From JAWPMT01 sp965601475 (lineage in GTDB: Bacteria; Bacteroidota; Bacteroidia; Cytophagales; Cyclobacteriaceae), in contig OZ271832.1 of NCBI GenBank assembly GCA_965601475.1, forward strand, positions 4,588,001 to 4,652,000: a stretch of DNA of 64,000 bases, given 5' to 3'. The notes under the pieces are model-generated. The model did not search any database. It was not told the DNA's origin and worked only from the letters and a program-made list of their open reading frames with translations. The translations under genes and the position numbers were made by a program. How positions within the stretch are numbered: the first letter of the stretch is position 1; every line of letters starts with the position of its first letter. This document shows, piece by piece, positions 34,746 to 42,888 of this stretch.

Positions 34746-34779
34746 TGGGAGGTTTCGGGGAGAGGCTTCCCATTTTTTT
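34746..34779 (+). terminator. terminator after the Met/His-rich outer-membrane gene
   Basis: Stem TGGGAGG pairs with GCTTCCCA (one G-U) across a loop of about 12 nt and is followed by seven T residues. It is 22 bp past the stop, in a convergent gap. Confidence 0.7.
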
Positions 34780-34795
34780 CGCCGGCCTGTTTTGG

Positions 34796-35395
34796 CTATC
34801 GGCTGGTGACGCCAAATGTCATCAGACCCATAGCATAGATGAAGACGAAAATGACGAAAGCTTCAATCAAACGCTTCCTGTGAAAATAGAATATCAGTAG
34901 CAAAGCGATCGTGGCAGTAACAAGCATGGGCGTAACATGAGCGAAGAATTTGCTGCTGTTGAGGACATTGCCATTGCCCAACTCCAGGTACTCATCCCAC
35001 CGGTAATAAATTGATTTGGTGGCGGCATTGAAATTGAAGATCACCATGGGTATCAGTATTTCCTTCAACCTCGAGTAGAAAAATACCTGAAGGTCCATCC
35101 CTTTCATCTTCTCCGGAAACACCTGATAGGTGATGAGGTACAACAGTGAGAGTGGCAGGACCCTGAGATAGAAGAAGGACCATGCCCCGGTCACCGTTTC
35201 ATGCGGCACCCAGTAGAGCGAATAGTAGGTGAAAACTGTGATGAAAAAGATAGAGATCCCCGCCAACATATGCGCCCAGTAAAACCTAATGGTGGTTCGG
35301 TGATAGAGCATCTGGCTGAAGGCAACGATGGCGTGGGCAAGTACCAGACCGTACAGGATGGTTTCAAAAGCGAGGAAGTATTCGAATCGGGACAT
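34796..35395 (-). CDS. polytopic membrane protein of unknown function
   Basis: A 199-residue integral membrane protein started at MSRFEYFLAFETILYGLVLA. About six hydrophobic helices are visible, separated by short charged loops (RTTIRFYWAHM, FPEKMKGMDLQ, FHRKRLIEAF). I do not recognise the family. It lies downstream of the GT4 gene at 35459 on the same strand with a 63-bp gap. Confidence 0.6.
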   Translation of the reverse strand: MSRFEYFLAFETILYGLVLAHAIVAFSQMLYHRTTIRFYWAHMLAGISIFFITVFTYYSLYWVPHETVTGAWSFFYLRVLPLSLLYLITYQVFPEKMKGMDLQVFFYSRLKEILIPMVIFNFNAATKSIYYRWDEYLELGNGNVLNSSKFFAHVTPMLVTATIALLLIFYFHRKRLIEAFVIFVFIYAMGLMTFGVTSR

Positions 35396-35458
35396 GCTGA
35401 CGGGCGATAATTGACCAATATAAGCATTTCGGGTAGGACGCATCCCTGCCGCAGGGTA

Positions 35459-36613
35459 CTAACCCTTTGTAGTAGCGATCGTGATGAGTTCGTCGGCCAT
35501 TTTCTGGCAGATGTAATCCCAGCTCTGCGTGGAGGCATAGGAAACGGCGTTTGCAGCCTTCTCGGCATGTAACTCAGGATCGTCCAACAGGAGATTGATC
35601 TTGGCGTAGAATTCTTCCTCAGCTTTGGGTGTCACGATAAATCCTCCGGCACTCCTTCCGACGATACCTTCGGGGCCTCCTGCCTGGGCCACCACTGCGG
35701 GCAAACCGGATGCCAGTGCTTCGAGGACTACGTTACCAAAAGTCTCTGTGATGGAAGGAAAAATGAAAACATCGGAGCTGGCGTAGACCTTGGCGAGCTC
35801 CGTTTTGGTAAGCTTTCCGGTGAAAAGCGCGTCGGTCATTCTTTTTTCCATGTACCCCTTGAAAGGCCCGTCGCCAGTGATGACAAAGGCTACGTCGTTG
35901 CGCCTTTGCTGAAATAGCTTATACACCCTAATAATCGTGTCAAGTTCCTTTTCTTTGACCAACCGACTGACGAAAAGAATCACCTTTTTCCCCGCTATAT
36001 CCAGAGATGATTTCCAGTTTTCGTCGCGAAAGCCTGGATGAAAGTGTTCAGTATTGATACCTCGACGAAAAAAGCTGATGGCATCCTTTCTCACTCCAAT
36101 TGACTCCAGAAACACCCTCATGGGGTCACTGGGTACGAAGGTCATGGTCACGTTCTGATAAAACCACCGCGTCAGGCGTTTGGCCAGTGAGCCCATGGCG
36201 GCCTCCAGCGGAGGAAAGAAGCCAAAGTAATATTCCATGTAGGAATAGAAGTGCGTATGATATGTTGTGGTGACAGGAATGCCCCGGGACTGACCATACT
36301 TGATGGCATAGCGGCCAAAAAGCGAAGGAGAGGTGTAGTGCACCAGGTGCGGGTCAAAATCATCCAGTAGTTGTTCCAGGCCCTTCATCTTTTTGGGCGT
36401 TGCTACCCGGTAGTCTTTGTAAAGTGGAAATTGGAAATAAGGGCATTCGTAAACAGGGAAGGGAAAATCATCAGGTGGTAAGGCTGTCAGGAAAATGGCA
36501 TCGATCCGGTCCTGGGGCAGGCGATTGGCCAGTTGGTGGATGGTGTTGCTGACGCCGTCAAAGTGACGCTGGAGCATGTCCACAAAGAAAACGATGCGCG
36601 TTTTGGTTTGCAT
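35459..36613 (-). CDS. GT4-family glycosyltransferase (SQD2/PimB-like)
   Basis: A 384-residue GT-B retaining glycosyltransferase. The N terminus has FVDMLQRHFDGVSNTIHQLANRL (the usual glycine loop), and HTHFYSYMEYYF corresponds to the family's H-containing segment. The C-terminal donor domain has ILFVSRLVKEKELDTIIRVY and the E-x7-E motif SITETFGNVVLEALASGLPAV. It resembles transferases adding sugars to lipids. Sugar and acceptor are unknown. Confidence 0.85.
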   Translation of the reverse strand: MQTKTRIVFFVDMLQRHFDGVSNTIHQLANRLPQDRIDAIFLTALPPDDFPFPVYECPYFQFPLYKDYRVATPKKMKGLEQLLDDFDPHLVHYTSPSLFGRYAIKYGQSRGIPVTTTYHTHFYSYMEYYFGFFPPLEAAMGSLAKRLTRWFYQNVTMTFVPSDPMRVFLESIGVRKDAISFFRRGINTEHFHPGFRDENWKSSLDIAGKKVILFVSRLVKEKELDTIIRVYKLFQQRRNDVAFVITGDGPFKGYMEKRMTDALFTGKLTKTELAKVYASSDVFIFPSITETFGNVVLEALASGLPAVVAQAGGPEGIVGRSAGGFIVTPKAEEEFYAKINLLLDDPELHAEKAANAVSYASTQSWDYICQKMADELITIATTKG

Positions 36614-36962
36614 GAGCTAGTTTGATCGTTGGTGAGGGATCAAATAGGTTTTAGGTACGTTCTGGATGCCAACTCTTCTGGCACAAAAGGGGCAACATCA
36701 ATTTAGTGTTTCGGGTTTCATGGAAACGAAGCTTAGGTGAAAACAGCACGGATACTATCAGCAAGTAAGATGGGGACAACTTACCAATCGGTCTTTTTCA
36801 GTCCAGCCGGAGGTCAGACATTCCACGCCTCCTCGTGTGTCTTGGATGATGGACGCACCAAGCAGTATTGTCTTGTCCGAAACGATTTGATCCTGCCAAT
36901 TCATGATACAAAGATAATCCATCTCCCAGGTCCATAATCTGTGCCTTACGATCAAGAAGCTC
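36614..36962. other. intergenic region, no gene seen
   Basis: About 350 bp between divergent GT4 genes. Short ORFs exist on both strands but have no protein-like composition. The only feature seen is a weak GCCA/TGGC inverted repeat near 36669-36682. Confidence 0.4.
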
Positions 36963-36970
36963 TACTTTTG
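36963..36970 (+). promoter_or_regulatory. candidate TAnnTTTG (-7) box
   Basis: TACTTTTG ends 7 nt before the ATG at 36978, another very short-leader arrangement. No -33 box recognised. Confidence 0.35.
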
Positions 36971-36977
36971 CGGGCGC

Positions 36978-38144
36978 ATGAAGATTCTGGTCATTTCACA
37001 CAAGTACCCTCCCTCCATCGGAGGTATGCAAAAGCAATGCTACGAACTTGTGCAAGGTTTGCAACGCAATCATGAGGTTGTGAAGCTGATCTACGGGTCA
37101 GGGTCGAAATTTGGTTTTCTCCTCCGTTCTGCGTTTGGTGCCCGGAAGTTACTTAAGCAACATCAGGACATCGACCTCATTTATGCCAATGACGGATTGA
37201 TGGCATTCTTTCTGACGCCACTTTTTTGGATGACGAAAGTGCCCATAGCGGTGACGGCCCATGGATTGGATGTCGTGTTTCCCCTGGGACTGTACCAGTG
37301 GTGGGTGCCCAGGTATTTCAATAAGGCCAAAGCGATGATTGCGGTGAGTGAAGGCACAACGCGGGAGCTGTTGGCGAGGAGGGTGGAGCAGGACCGTGTC
37401 TTTACGATTCGAAATGGTTTTGATCCCAATGAGGTCAAAGAGGGCGCCGATCGGCCCTTTCTCGAGCATAAATGTGGTGTATCTCTGAAAGGAAAAAAGA
37501 TCATTGTCTCCATAGGGCGCAGTGTGAAGCGTAAGGGCTTTTCATGGTTCATCGCGAATGTGTTGCCGCATCTTGGTGAAGATGTTGTATACGTGATCAT
37601 AGGCCCCAAGCTGGGTGACTATGGCAAGGTGAACCGAATGCGCAAGTACCTGCCGGCATCGCTTTTCAACACCATGGTCCTACTAGAGGGGATACCCCTC
37701 GACGAGATCACGGTACAGGAGAAGATTAAGGCACTGGGCTTTGAAGATCGCGTGTTCCACTTGAGCGACCTCACCAATGAAGAGGTGATGACAGCACTAA
37801 AAACGGCCGATCTGTATGCGATGCCCAACCTGTCGGTTCCTGGAGACTATGAGGGATTTGGCCTGGTAGCCCTGGAGGCGGTGACAGCTGGACTAGTGTG
37901 CGTCGCGGCCAATATTGATGGTATACCATCGGCTATTCAGGATGGGGAAAATGGGATCCTGCTGCCGTCTGGAGCGGTGGAGCAGTGGATTGATGAAATC
38001 AAAGGACTGTTGAGCGATCATGAGCGGAGAAATGAGCTAGCTTCGCAGTTCAAAACCAATGCCACAACTCAGTGTTTGTCCTGGAGAGAGATGGCCGAGG
38101 CGTATGAAGAGGTTTTTCAAAAGGTTGTGAATAGGGTTCAATGA
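36978..38144 (+). CDS. GT4-family glycosyltransferase
   Basis: A 388-residue GT-B enzyme. MKILVISHKYPPSIGGMQKQCYELV is the typical N terminus, AVTAHGLDVVFPLG and AVSEGTTRELL are conserved acceptor-domain parts, and the donor domain carries VSIGRSVKRKGFSW and the E-x7-E motif GDYEGFGLVALEAVTAG. Its stop overlaps the next ATG as ATGA, so it is coupled to the PLOD-like glycosyltransferase gene. Confidence 0.85.
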   Translation: MKILVISHKYPPSIGGMQKQCYELVQGLQRNHEVVKLIYGSGSKFGFLLRSAFGARKLLKQHQDIDLIYANDGLMAFFLTPLFWMTKVPIAVTAHGLDVVFPLGLYQWWVPRYFNKAKAMIAVSEGTTRELLARRVEQDRVFTIRNGFDPNEVKEGADRPFLEHKCGVSLKGKKIIVSIGRSVKRKGFSWFIANVLPHLGEDVVYVIIGPKLGDYGKVNRMRKYLPASLFNTMVLLEGIPLDEITVQEKIKALGFEDRVFHLSDLTNEEVMTALKTADLYAMPNLSVPGDYEGFGLVALEAVTAGLVCVAANIDGIPSAIQDGENGILLPSGAVEQWIDEIKGLLSDHERRNELASQFKTNATTQCLSWREMAEAYEEVFQKVVNRVQ

Positions 38145-38845
38145 AATTTGTAACGGTAGCGACATCCGATAATAAGGGACTGCAACTCCTCAAGCGGTCC
38201 TGCGCGCATTTTGATATAGACCTGGAGGTGTTGGGTTTTGGTAAGCCCTATCATGGCAATGGTACGAAGATCATCTATTTGATGGAGTACCTGCGCAAAC
38301 AGGACCCCGATGAAATCGTCCTCTTCACAGATGCTTATGACAGCTTTTTTGTCAAGGATGTGTCCAACCTGGAAAAAGAATTCAAGGCATTTGATCATGA
38401 GCTGCTGTTCTCCTCGGAAGACAATTACTATTTCCGGATTCAGGGCGTAGAACACCTCTTTCTGAACAGGTATTATTTCTACAAATACCCGCAGAGCGAA
38501 TCGGTCTATAAAAAATACCGATACCTTAACTCAGGAGGTTATATGGGCTATACCAAAGCGATACTCCGCGTGTTTGAAGCATCTGGCATTACCAAAGGTA
38601 TGCATAGCGATCAGGTGAACCTGCATAAGCATTTCGTGAAAAGTCCATCGTCCATCAGGCTGGACTATGATCATCAGATTTTCACAAACTATGGCAAGTT
38701 TGCGCAGCCGGACCGGTTCACTGTCGATGGCGATGAACTAAAAAATAATGCCACGGGTTCTTATCCGTTCCTCTTTCATTTTCCAGGTCCGAAGCATCGG
38801 GGAATGGAGGAATTTGCGGCGAAATTTTCATTCTTAAACCAATAA
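38141..38845 (+). CDS. PLOD-like glycosyltransferase
   Basis: A 234-residue protein that matches, motif by motif, the glycosyltransferase domain of animal procollagen lysyl hydroxylases (PLOD/LH3): LFTDAYDSFFV (the metal-binding acidic pair), LLFSSEDNYYF, YLNSGGYMGY, HSDQVNLHKHF, RLDYDHQIFTNYG and FLFHFPGP. It would transfer a hexose to an acceptor using Mn2+. In this glycan setting the acceptor is more likely a saccharide or lipid than collagen. No signal peptide, so cytoplasmic. Confidence 0.75.
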   Translation: MKFVTVATSDNKGLQLLKRSCAHFDIDLEVLGFGKPYHGNGTKIIYLMEYLRKQDPDEIVLFTDAYDSFFVKDVSNLEKEFKAFDHELLFSSEDNYYFRIQGVEHLFLNRYYFYKYPQSESVYKKYRYLNSGGYMGYTKAILRVFEASGITKGMHSDQVNLHKHFVKSPSSIRLDYDHQIFTNYGKFAQPDRFTVDGDELKNNATGSYPFLFHFPGPKHRGMEEFAAKFSFLNQ

Positions 38846-38858
38846 AACAGGGGCTATC

Positions 38859-40553
38859 ATGCAGCTGACCATTGTTGCTTTTACGAGTTTGACCAAACCA
38901 CTCAACAAATCGGTGACGGAGTTCTCGGCATCTCAGGATGTATCACTCCACGAGATCACCTTGGGTGAAAATGAGGATTCGGAAAGAGGACGTATTCGGA
39001 AATTGCTGGACTTTCTCAACGAAAATCGACTAAGTGAGCAAACAACAGCACTGGTCGTAGAAGGAAGCAGTACTTTGTTGGCAGGCACCAAAGAAGATCT
39101 GCTCAAAGCATATGGCGCAGTGGAAGGAGATATCCTTTTTGCTGCTGATGCCAATTTTCACTACCCTGAGGGTCCTCTGCAGTATTACTATTGGAAGTTT
39201 TACCCGCGCAAGGGCAAGCACTACAACTACCTGAATGCAGGTGCTTTTATGGGTGAGGTGTCGAATTTGAAGGCCCTGCTGAGGGACATCCAATTGGCCT
39301 ATAAGTTGGACAATCACACTGGGATTGATGATCCCTATTTCACTCGTTACTATGTCGATGTCTTTCTCGAGATCTTTTCCACCGACTACAAAATCGTCCT
39401 GGATCTCGATCAGCGTGTGCTTGCGGGTGCCGGAGGTAGCTTGAGTGCCGTGAAATGGCCAAGGATCAATTGGGTGCAGGACCACTTTCTCACCGTGCAC
39501 GAAAGGGCTTCCAAAGAAGAGGATGCCAATTACAGTCTTGGAAAAGTGAGGGGGATCAAGAAAAAACGGTCTTCCTACTACAATTCAAGGACGCAGACCA
39601 GTCCCAATGTGTTGGCTATTCCAGCTGAGCATTTCGAAGATGTGGTGGCAAGCAAAGTCGGCGGAGCTGGAAAATTGCTCACCAGCCTTTGGAATTTCCT
39701 TAGGTCCATTGGCCGCATGATGATCGTGTTTTTTGTGAATCGGTTTTCAATCAACCCCAGGAAGACTTTTCGTTTCGAGAAGCATAAGAATCCTGACTAT
39801 GAGGCTACGATGCAGAAGTTTCTTGGCTATCTGGATAGTGGGGAGGCCTTCACTTTTGCCCACTTCAATGATGGCGAACTCAACTTCATCAAAAAATTTC
39901 TCCGGGGAGATCACAAGAAAACATGGAATGGCCGAATCCAGGATCAATACGATGTGCCATTGGCTGAGCGATTACTGGACTCGATCAAATATCAGCAGAA
40001 AAACTACTTCATCGGGGTGAGTTGTTCCACATGCGGAGCTCCAAGAAGGAAAGTGGCTGATGAGCTCATGGGTGATTACGAGGGAAAAATTGGTGCCATG
40101 GTTTTTCACCACAACTTGTTCTATCTGCCCAAGATCATCTCCAACATGGTCAACCGGGAGATGTATTTCGTGATGAATGACTACCAGAAGCTGGATTTTC
40201 TGGAGAGCCTGGGCGTAACGGTTAAGGAGGAAAACAAAATCAAAATCCCTTTTGTGAATTCTCATAAGGAGTATGACAACCTGAAGGACAGGAAATTCCC
40301 TGAAGGCGCTTTTGTTATTCTAATGTGTGGTATGCTAGCCAAGGTACTGATCCGCAACTGGTACGAGCTCAATCCTAAGACAACCTTCATTGCATTGGGG
40401 TCCACCATGGACGACTTCATTCAGCTTTCCAATACAAACTACAGGCCTTATCCTAGGAAACTCCCGCTGACAAGGAATGTACACCTGATCAAGTCCTTCC
40501 TGTTTGGCAACAAAAAGGAGTGCAAGGAGTGCTATAACATTACGATGGGTTAA
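38859..40553 (+). CDS. two-domain protein: PLOD-like domain fused to GT-D-like domain
   Basis: A 564-residue protein, 13 bp after the PLOD-like gene. Residues 1 to about 215 are a second PLOD-like domain (DILFAADANFHYP, YLNAGAFMGE, DDPYFTRYYVD, LDLDQRVLAG), but the acidic pair is changed to VVEGSSTLL. A basic linker with one hydrophobic segment (near 285-295) leads to a C-terminal domain (about 310-564) with FTFAHFNDGELNFIKK, like the GT-D fold's DGE motif, and FIGVSCSTCG and VILMCGMLAKVL. It is likely a bifunctional or partly degenerate glycosyltransferase. Cysteines near the end (KKECKECYN) are unexplained. Confidence 0.65.
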   Translation: MQLTIVAFTSLTKPLNKSVTEFSASQDVSLHEITLGENEDSERGRIRKLLDFLNENRLSEQTTALVVEGSSTLLAGTKEDLLKAYGAVEGDILFAADANFHYPEGPLQYYYWKFYPRKGKHYNYLNAGAFMGEVSNLKALLRDIQLAYKLDNHTGIDDPYFTRYYVDVFLEIFSTDYKIVLDLDQRVLAGAGGSLSAVKWPRINWVQDHFLTVHERASKEEDANYSLGKVRGIKKKRSSYYNSRTQTSPNVLAIPAEHFEDVVASKVGGAGKLLTSLWNFLRSIGRMMIVFFVNRFSINPRKTFRFEKHKNPDYEATMQKFLGYLDSGEAFTFAHFNDGELNFIKKFLRGDHKKTWNGRIQDQYDVPLAERLLDSIKYQQKNYFIGVSCSTCGAPRRKVADELMGDYEGKIGAMVFHHNLFYLPKIISNMVNREMYFVMNDYQKLDFLESLGVTVKEENKIKIPFVNSHKEYDNLKDRKFPEGAFVILMCGMLAKVLIRNWYELNPKTTFIALGSTMDDFIQLSNTNYRPYPRKLPLTRNVHLIKSFLFGNKKECKECYNITMG

Positions 40554-40565
40554 TCGCTAACTGTC

Positions 40566-40889
40566 CTAATCCACGAAGGTCTGACGAATTACGGCCTTTA
40601 CAGCTTTCGATTCCTGCGAGGATAACCTTTCGAAGGAGCGGATTACTCTCTTTCTATCAATCGTTCTGATTTGATCCAATATGACCCATCCCTCTTGACT
40701 ATTATGGAAGATCTTTACTCTTGTTGGAATGGGACGTTCTTTGGTGGTCATTGGCGCGATTGTTAAGGTTCGGACGTTGTTGTTCATTTCGTCCGGGGAA
40801 AGGATTACGCACGGTCTGGTTTTCCTAATCTCACTACCCACCGTTGGATCTAGATTGACTAGAACTATGCGATACTGGTCAAACTTCAT
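40566..40889 (-). CDS. mazF: MazF/PemK-family endoribonuclease toxin
   Basis: A 107-residue PemK/MazF fold protein that would cut mRNA at short motifs. RYRIVLVNLDPTVGSEIRKTRPCVILSP is reflected here as QYRIVLVNLDP and SEIRKTRPCVILS, followed by LTIAPMTTK and EGWVILDQIRTIDRKRV. Its start overlaps the antitoxin stop as ATGA. It lies convergently 12 bp after the fused glycosyltransferase gene. Confidence 0.9.
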   Translation of the reverse strand: MKFDQYRIVLVNLDPTVGSEIRKTRPCVILSPDEMNNNVRTLTIAPMTTKERPIPTRVKIFHNSQEGWVILDQIRTIDRKRVIRSFERLSSQESKAVKAVIRQTFVD

Positions 40890-41125
40890 TCATCAAAATT
40901 CTCATCCTCAAAGACGTCGTCGATCAGTAGCTCGTCATGTCCCAAGGCTGCTGCGCGCTTGAAAGCTTCGTCCCACCCTTTTCGGGGCTCGGTCACGGGC
41001 GTGATGACGATACTGTCTTCCTTTAATGTCAGTTCCACTTCGTCACTGATACTGTATTGTTCGAGGATCTTTTTGCTCAGTCGTAGCCCCTTTGAGTTGC
41101 CAATTTTTATTACCGAAGCTCTCAT
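40886..41125 (-). CDS. mazE: MazE/AbrB-family antitoxin
   Basis: A 79-residue antitoxin. The N-terminal swapped-hairpin DNA-binding domain is IKIGNSKGLRLSKKILEQYSISDEVELTLKEDSIVI. The acidic tail (DELLIDDVFEDENFDE) would wrap and inhibit MazF. It is the first gene of the pair and likely represses its own promoter just upstream. Confidence 0.9.
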   Translation of the reverse strand: MRASVIKIGNSKGLRLSKKILEQYSISDEVELTLKEDSIVITPVTEPRKGWDEAFKRAAALGHDELLIDDVFEDENFDE

Positions 41126-41140
41126 AATGGTTTTCTTTTC

Positions 41141-41159
41141 GTAATTACAAAGTTATTAC
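41141..41159 (-). promoter_or_regulatory. mazEF promoter with overlapping inverted repeat
   Basis: On the minus strand TAACTTTG (41155-41148) fits TAnnTTTG, with a TTG 16 nt further upstream (41174-41172) as -33 box. The inverted repeat GTAAT/ATTAC (41141-41145 and 41155-41159) and the smaller GTAATTAC cover the box, as expected of a MazE operator. The mazE start is 16 nt downstream. Confidence 0.55.
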
Positions 41160-41177
41160 ATAATCACCTAACAAGAA

Positions 41178-42107
41178 CTAGGATCCATGGGTATTTCTGT
41201 ATTCTTCGTAGTCCCTGCCAAGGATTCCATTGAAAGTGCCTAGTCCCTTCATGAATATCCGTTGAGCATGCACCCGGGCAATGGGTCCAAAGGGGAGGGA
41301 GATGATGGATAGTAGTCCGCCCAGGATGAGCTGAAATAGTCCATTGAAAGTATAAGTCACGGCCGCCCGTGGATAACCCATCTCCAGCCTTTTCCGATTG
41401 AACTTTGAACTTGTACGTCTGAATGCCCTTTGCCGGATCCATTTGGTGGTGACCCTGGAAGGAGGGAAGTACTCTTGCACCAATCGCTCGTCGAGCCATA
41501 CGATTTTGGCGCCATTCATGGTGGCCTGGGTGAAAAAGAACGTGTCCGAGCCACCTGTCAGGTTAAAGGCTGGATGGAATCTCAGGCCCATTTCCTTTAC
41601 GAGCCTGATTTTGAATAAAGAGCTGGCACCACTGGCTGCCCTGCGCAGGGAGCCGGTTTTGAAGCTGTGCCACTCAAAAAACTTACCACGGATCATCCAT
41701 TGGGGTGTACCCTCAGGCAATATCCGCTGGACCGCCCCGTCAACTACATCAGCCTCATACTTTTCCATGGTTTCCAGCATGACAATTAGCCAATTAGGGG
41801 AGACGGTCTCGTCATCATCGACCATGGCGATATGTGTAGCATGGTGCTTGAGTGCCTCTTGAATGAAGCGATTTCGTTGATTGACAGTACCTCTTTTTTC
41901 GTTGACAAGGTAGTGACATTCAAACGGGATGCTGTCCACATGATTGTCGAACGTGGGTCGGGCGCTGGCTTCCGTATCATTGTCTGATACCAGCAAAATC
42001 ACCTCTGTGTCCTTAGGAATTTCAACGTGATGAAATGAGGCCAGTGTGTCTCCCAGCATTTGAGGTCGCATGAAAGTGCCAAGACCTACAAATATTTTGT
42101 TCTGCAT
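41178..42107 (-). CDS. GT2-family glycosyltransferase
   Basis: A 309-residue GT-A inverting enzyme started at MQNKIFVGLGTFMRP (a longer ORF start at 42182 overlaps the divergent promoter). FVGLGTFMRPQMLGDTLAS and HIAMVDDDETVSPNWL (acidic metal-binding triad) are clear, and GGSDTFFFTQATMNG corresponds to the acceptor loop with the catalytic base region. The C terminus has two hydrophobic helices (LFQLILGGLLSIISLPFG), suggesting membrane association. Confidence 0.85.
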   Translation of the reverse strand: MQNKIFVGLGTFMRPQMLGDTLASFHHVEIPKDTEVILLVSDNDTEASARPTFDNHVDSIPFECHYLVNEKRGTVNQRNRFIQEALKHHATHIAMVDDDETVSPNWLIVMLETMEKYEADVVDGAVQRILPEGTPQWMIRGKFFEWHSFKTGSLRRAASGASSLFKIRLVKEMGLRFHPAFNLTGGSDTFFFTQATMNGAKIVWLDERLVQEYFPPSRVTTKWIRQRAFRRTSSKFNRKRLEMGYPRAAVTYTFNGLFQLILGGLLSIISLPFGPIARVHAQRIFMKGLGTFNGILGRDYEEYRNTHGS

Positions 42108-42182
42108 GTCTGCAAACTTCGTCACTATCCGGGGCTTTATTGAAAAACCGAGGCTGCTTTTATTTTTCAATATATTCGCCAA

Positions 42183-42190
42183 TATTTTTG
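42183..42190 (+). promoter_or_regulatory. candidate TAnnTTTG (-7) box, near-leaderless
   Basis: TATTTTTG ends 5 nt before the methyltransferase ATG at 42196. No clear -33 box. Confidence 0.35.
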
Positions 42191-42195
42191 GGATT

Positions 42196-42888
42196 ATGGC
42201 GCAAGCATACGATAAGAGTTTTTACGACAAGAGACATCGCCGTACAGTACATGCGGCAGAGACGGTTCTAGGTATGGTTTTGGATGTGATACCGGAAGTG
42301 CAATCGGCCACCGACCTTGGTTGCGGTGTGGGCACCTGGCTGGGAGTGTTGCAGTCAAAAGGTGTTGGCAAAGTGCTTGGTGTAGATGGGCCCTGGGTCA
42401 AACAAGACTTGTTGCAGATCGCATCGGAAGATTTCTTGCTATATGATCTGGGAACGTCGTTGAAACTTGATCAGAAATTTGATTTGGCGCTTTCGTTGGA
42501 AGTCGCTGAGCACCTTCCCGAAAAGAGCGCCGATATCTTCGTAGATAATCTGTGCAACTCATCCGATTTTGTGCTGTTCTCAGCCGCGATCCCTGAGCAG
42601 GTAGGTAGACAACATGTCAATATGCAGTGGCAGCGATATTGGGTGGAGAAATTCCAATCCAGAGATTACCGTGTTTTTGACTTCATCAGACCTGCCATTT
42701 GGGAAGATGGAGAGATTCCCGTATGGTATCGACAAAATGCCTTCTTGTTTGTGCGCTCAACCAGGTTGGAAGATGTCAGCATCCCGCCTTCGGAGCCTAA
42801 GATGATCTCTGTGGTGCATCCCGAGTACTATGAGTGGCTGAACAAGCGCAACCCTGTGAATGTGGTCAAGCGCTTTGTTGGTCGCTGA
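42196..42888 (+). CDS. class I SAM-dependent methyltransferase
   Basis: A 230-residue Rossmann methyltransferase started at MAQAYDKSFYDKRH (an upstream in-frame start would run through the promoter region). The SAM-binding motif I is SATDLGCGVGTWLGVL, followed by VLGVDGPWV and DLALSLEVAEHLPE. Typical of enzymes in glycan clusters that methylate sugars or cap chains. Its 3' end overlaps the convergent GT-C-like gene by 23 bp. Confidence 0.8.
   Translation: MAQAYDKSFYDKRHRRTVHAAETVLGMVLDVIPEVQSATDLGCGVGTWLGVLQSKGVGKVLGVDGPWVKQDLLQIASEDFLLYDLGTSLKLDQKFDLALSLEVAEHLPEKSADIFVDNLCNSSDFVLFSAAIPEQVGRQHVNMQWQRYWVEKFQSRDYRVFDFIRPAIWEDGEIPVWYRQNAFLFVRSTRLEDVSIPPSEPKMISVVHPEYYEWLNKRNPVNVVKRFVGR

Noticed and set aside
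36737..36955. Short ORFs on both strands in the GT4-GT4 gap
   Set aside because: Both are fully overlapping, with no recognisable domain, signal or start context.
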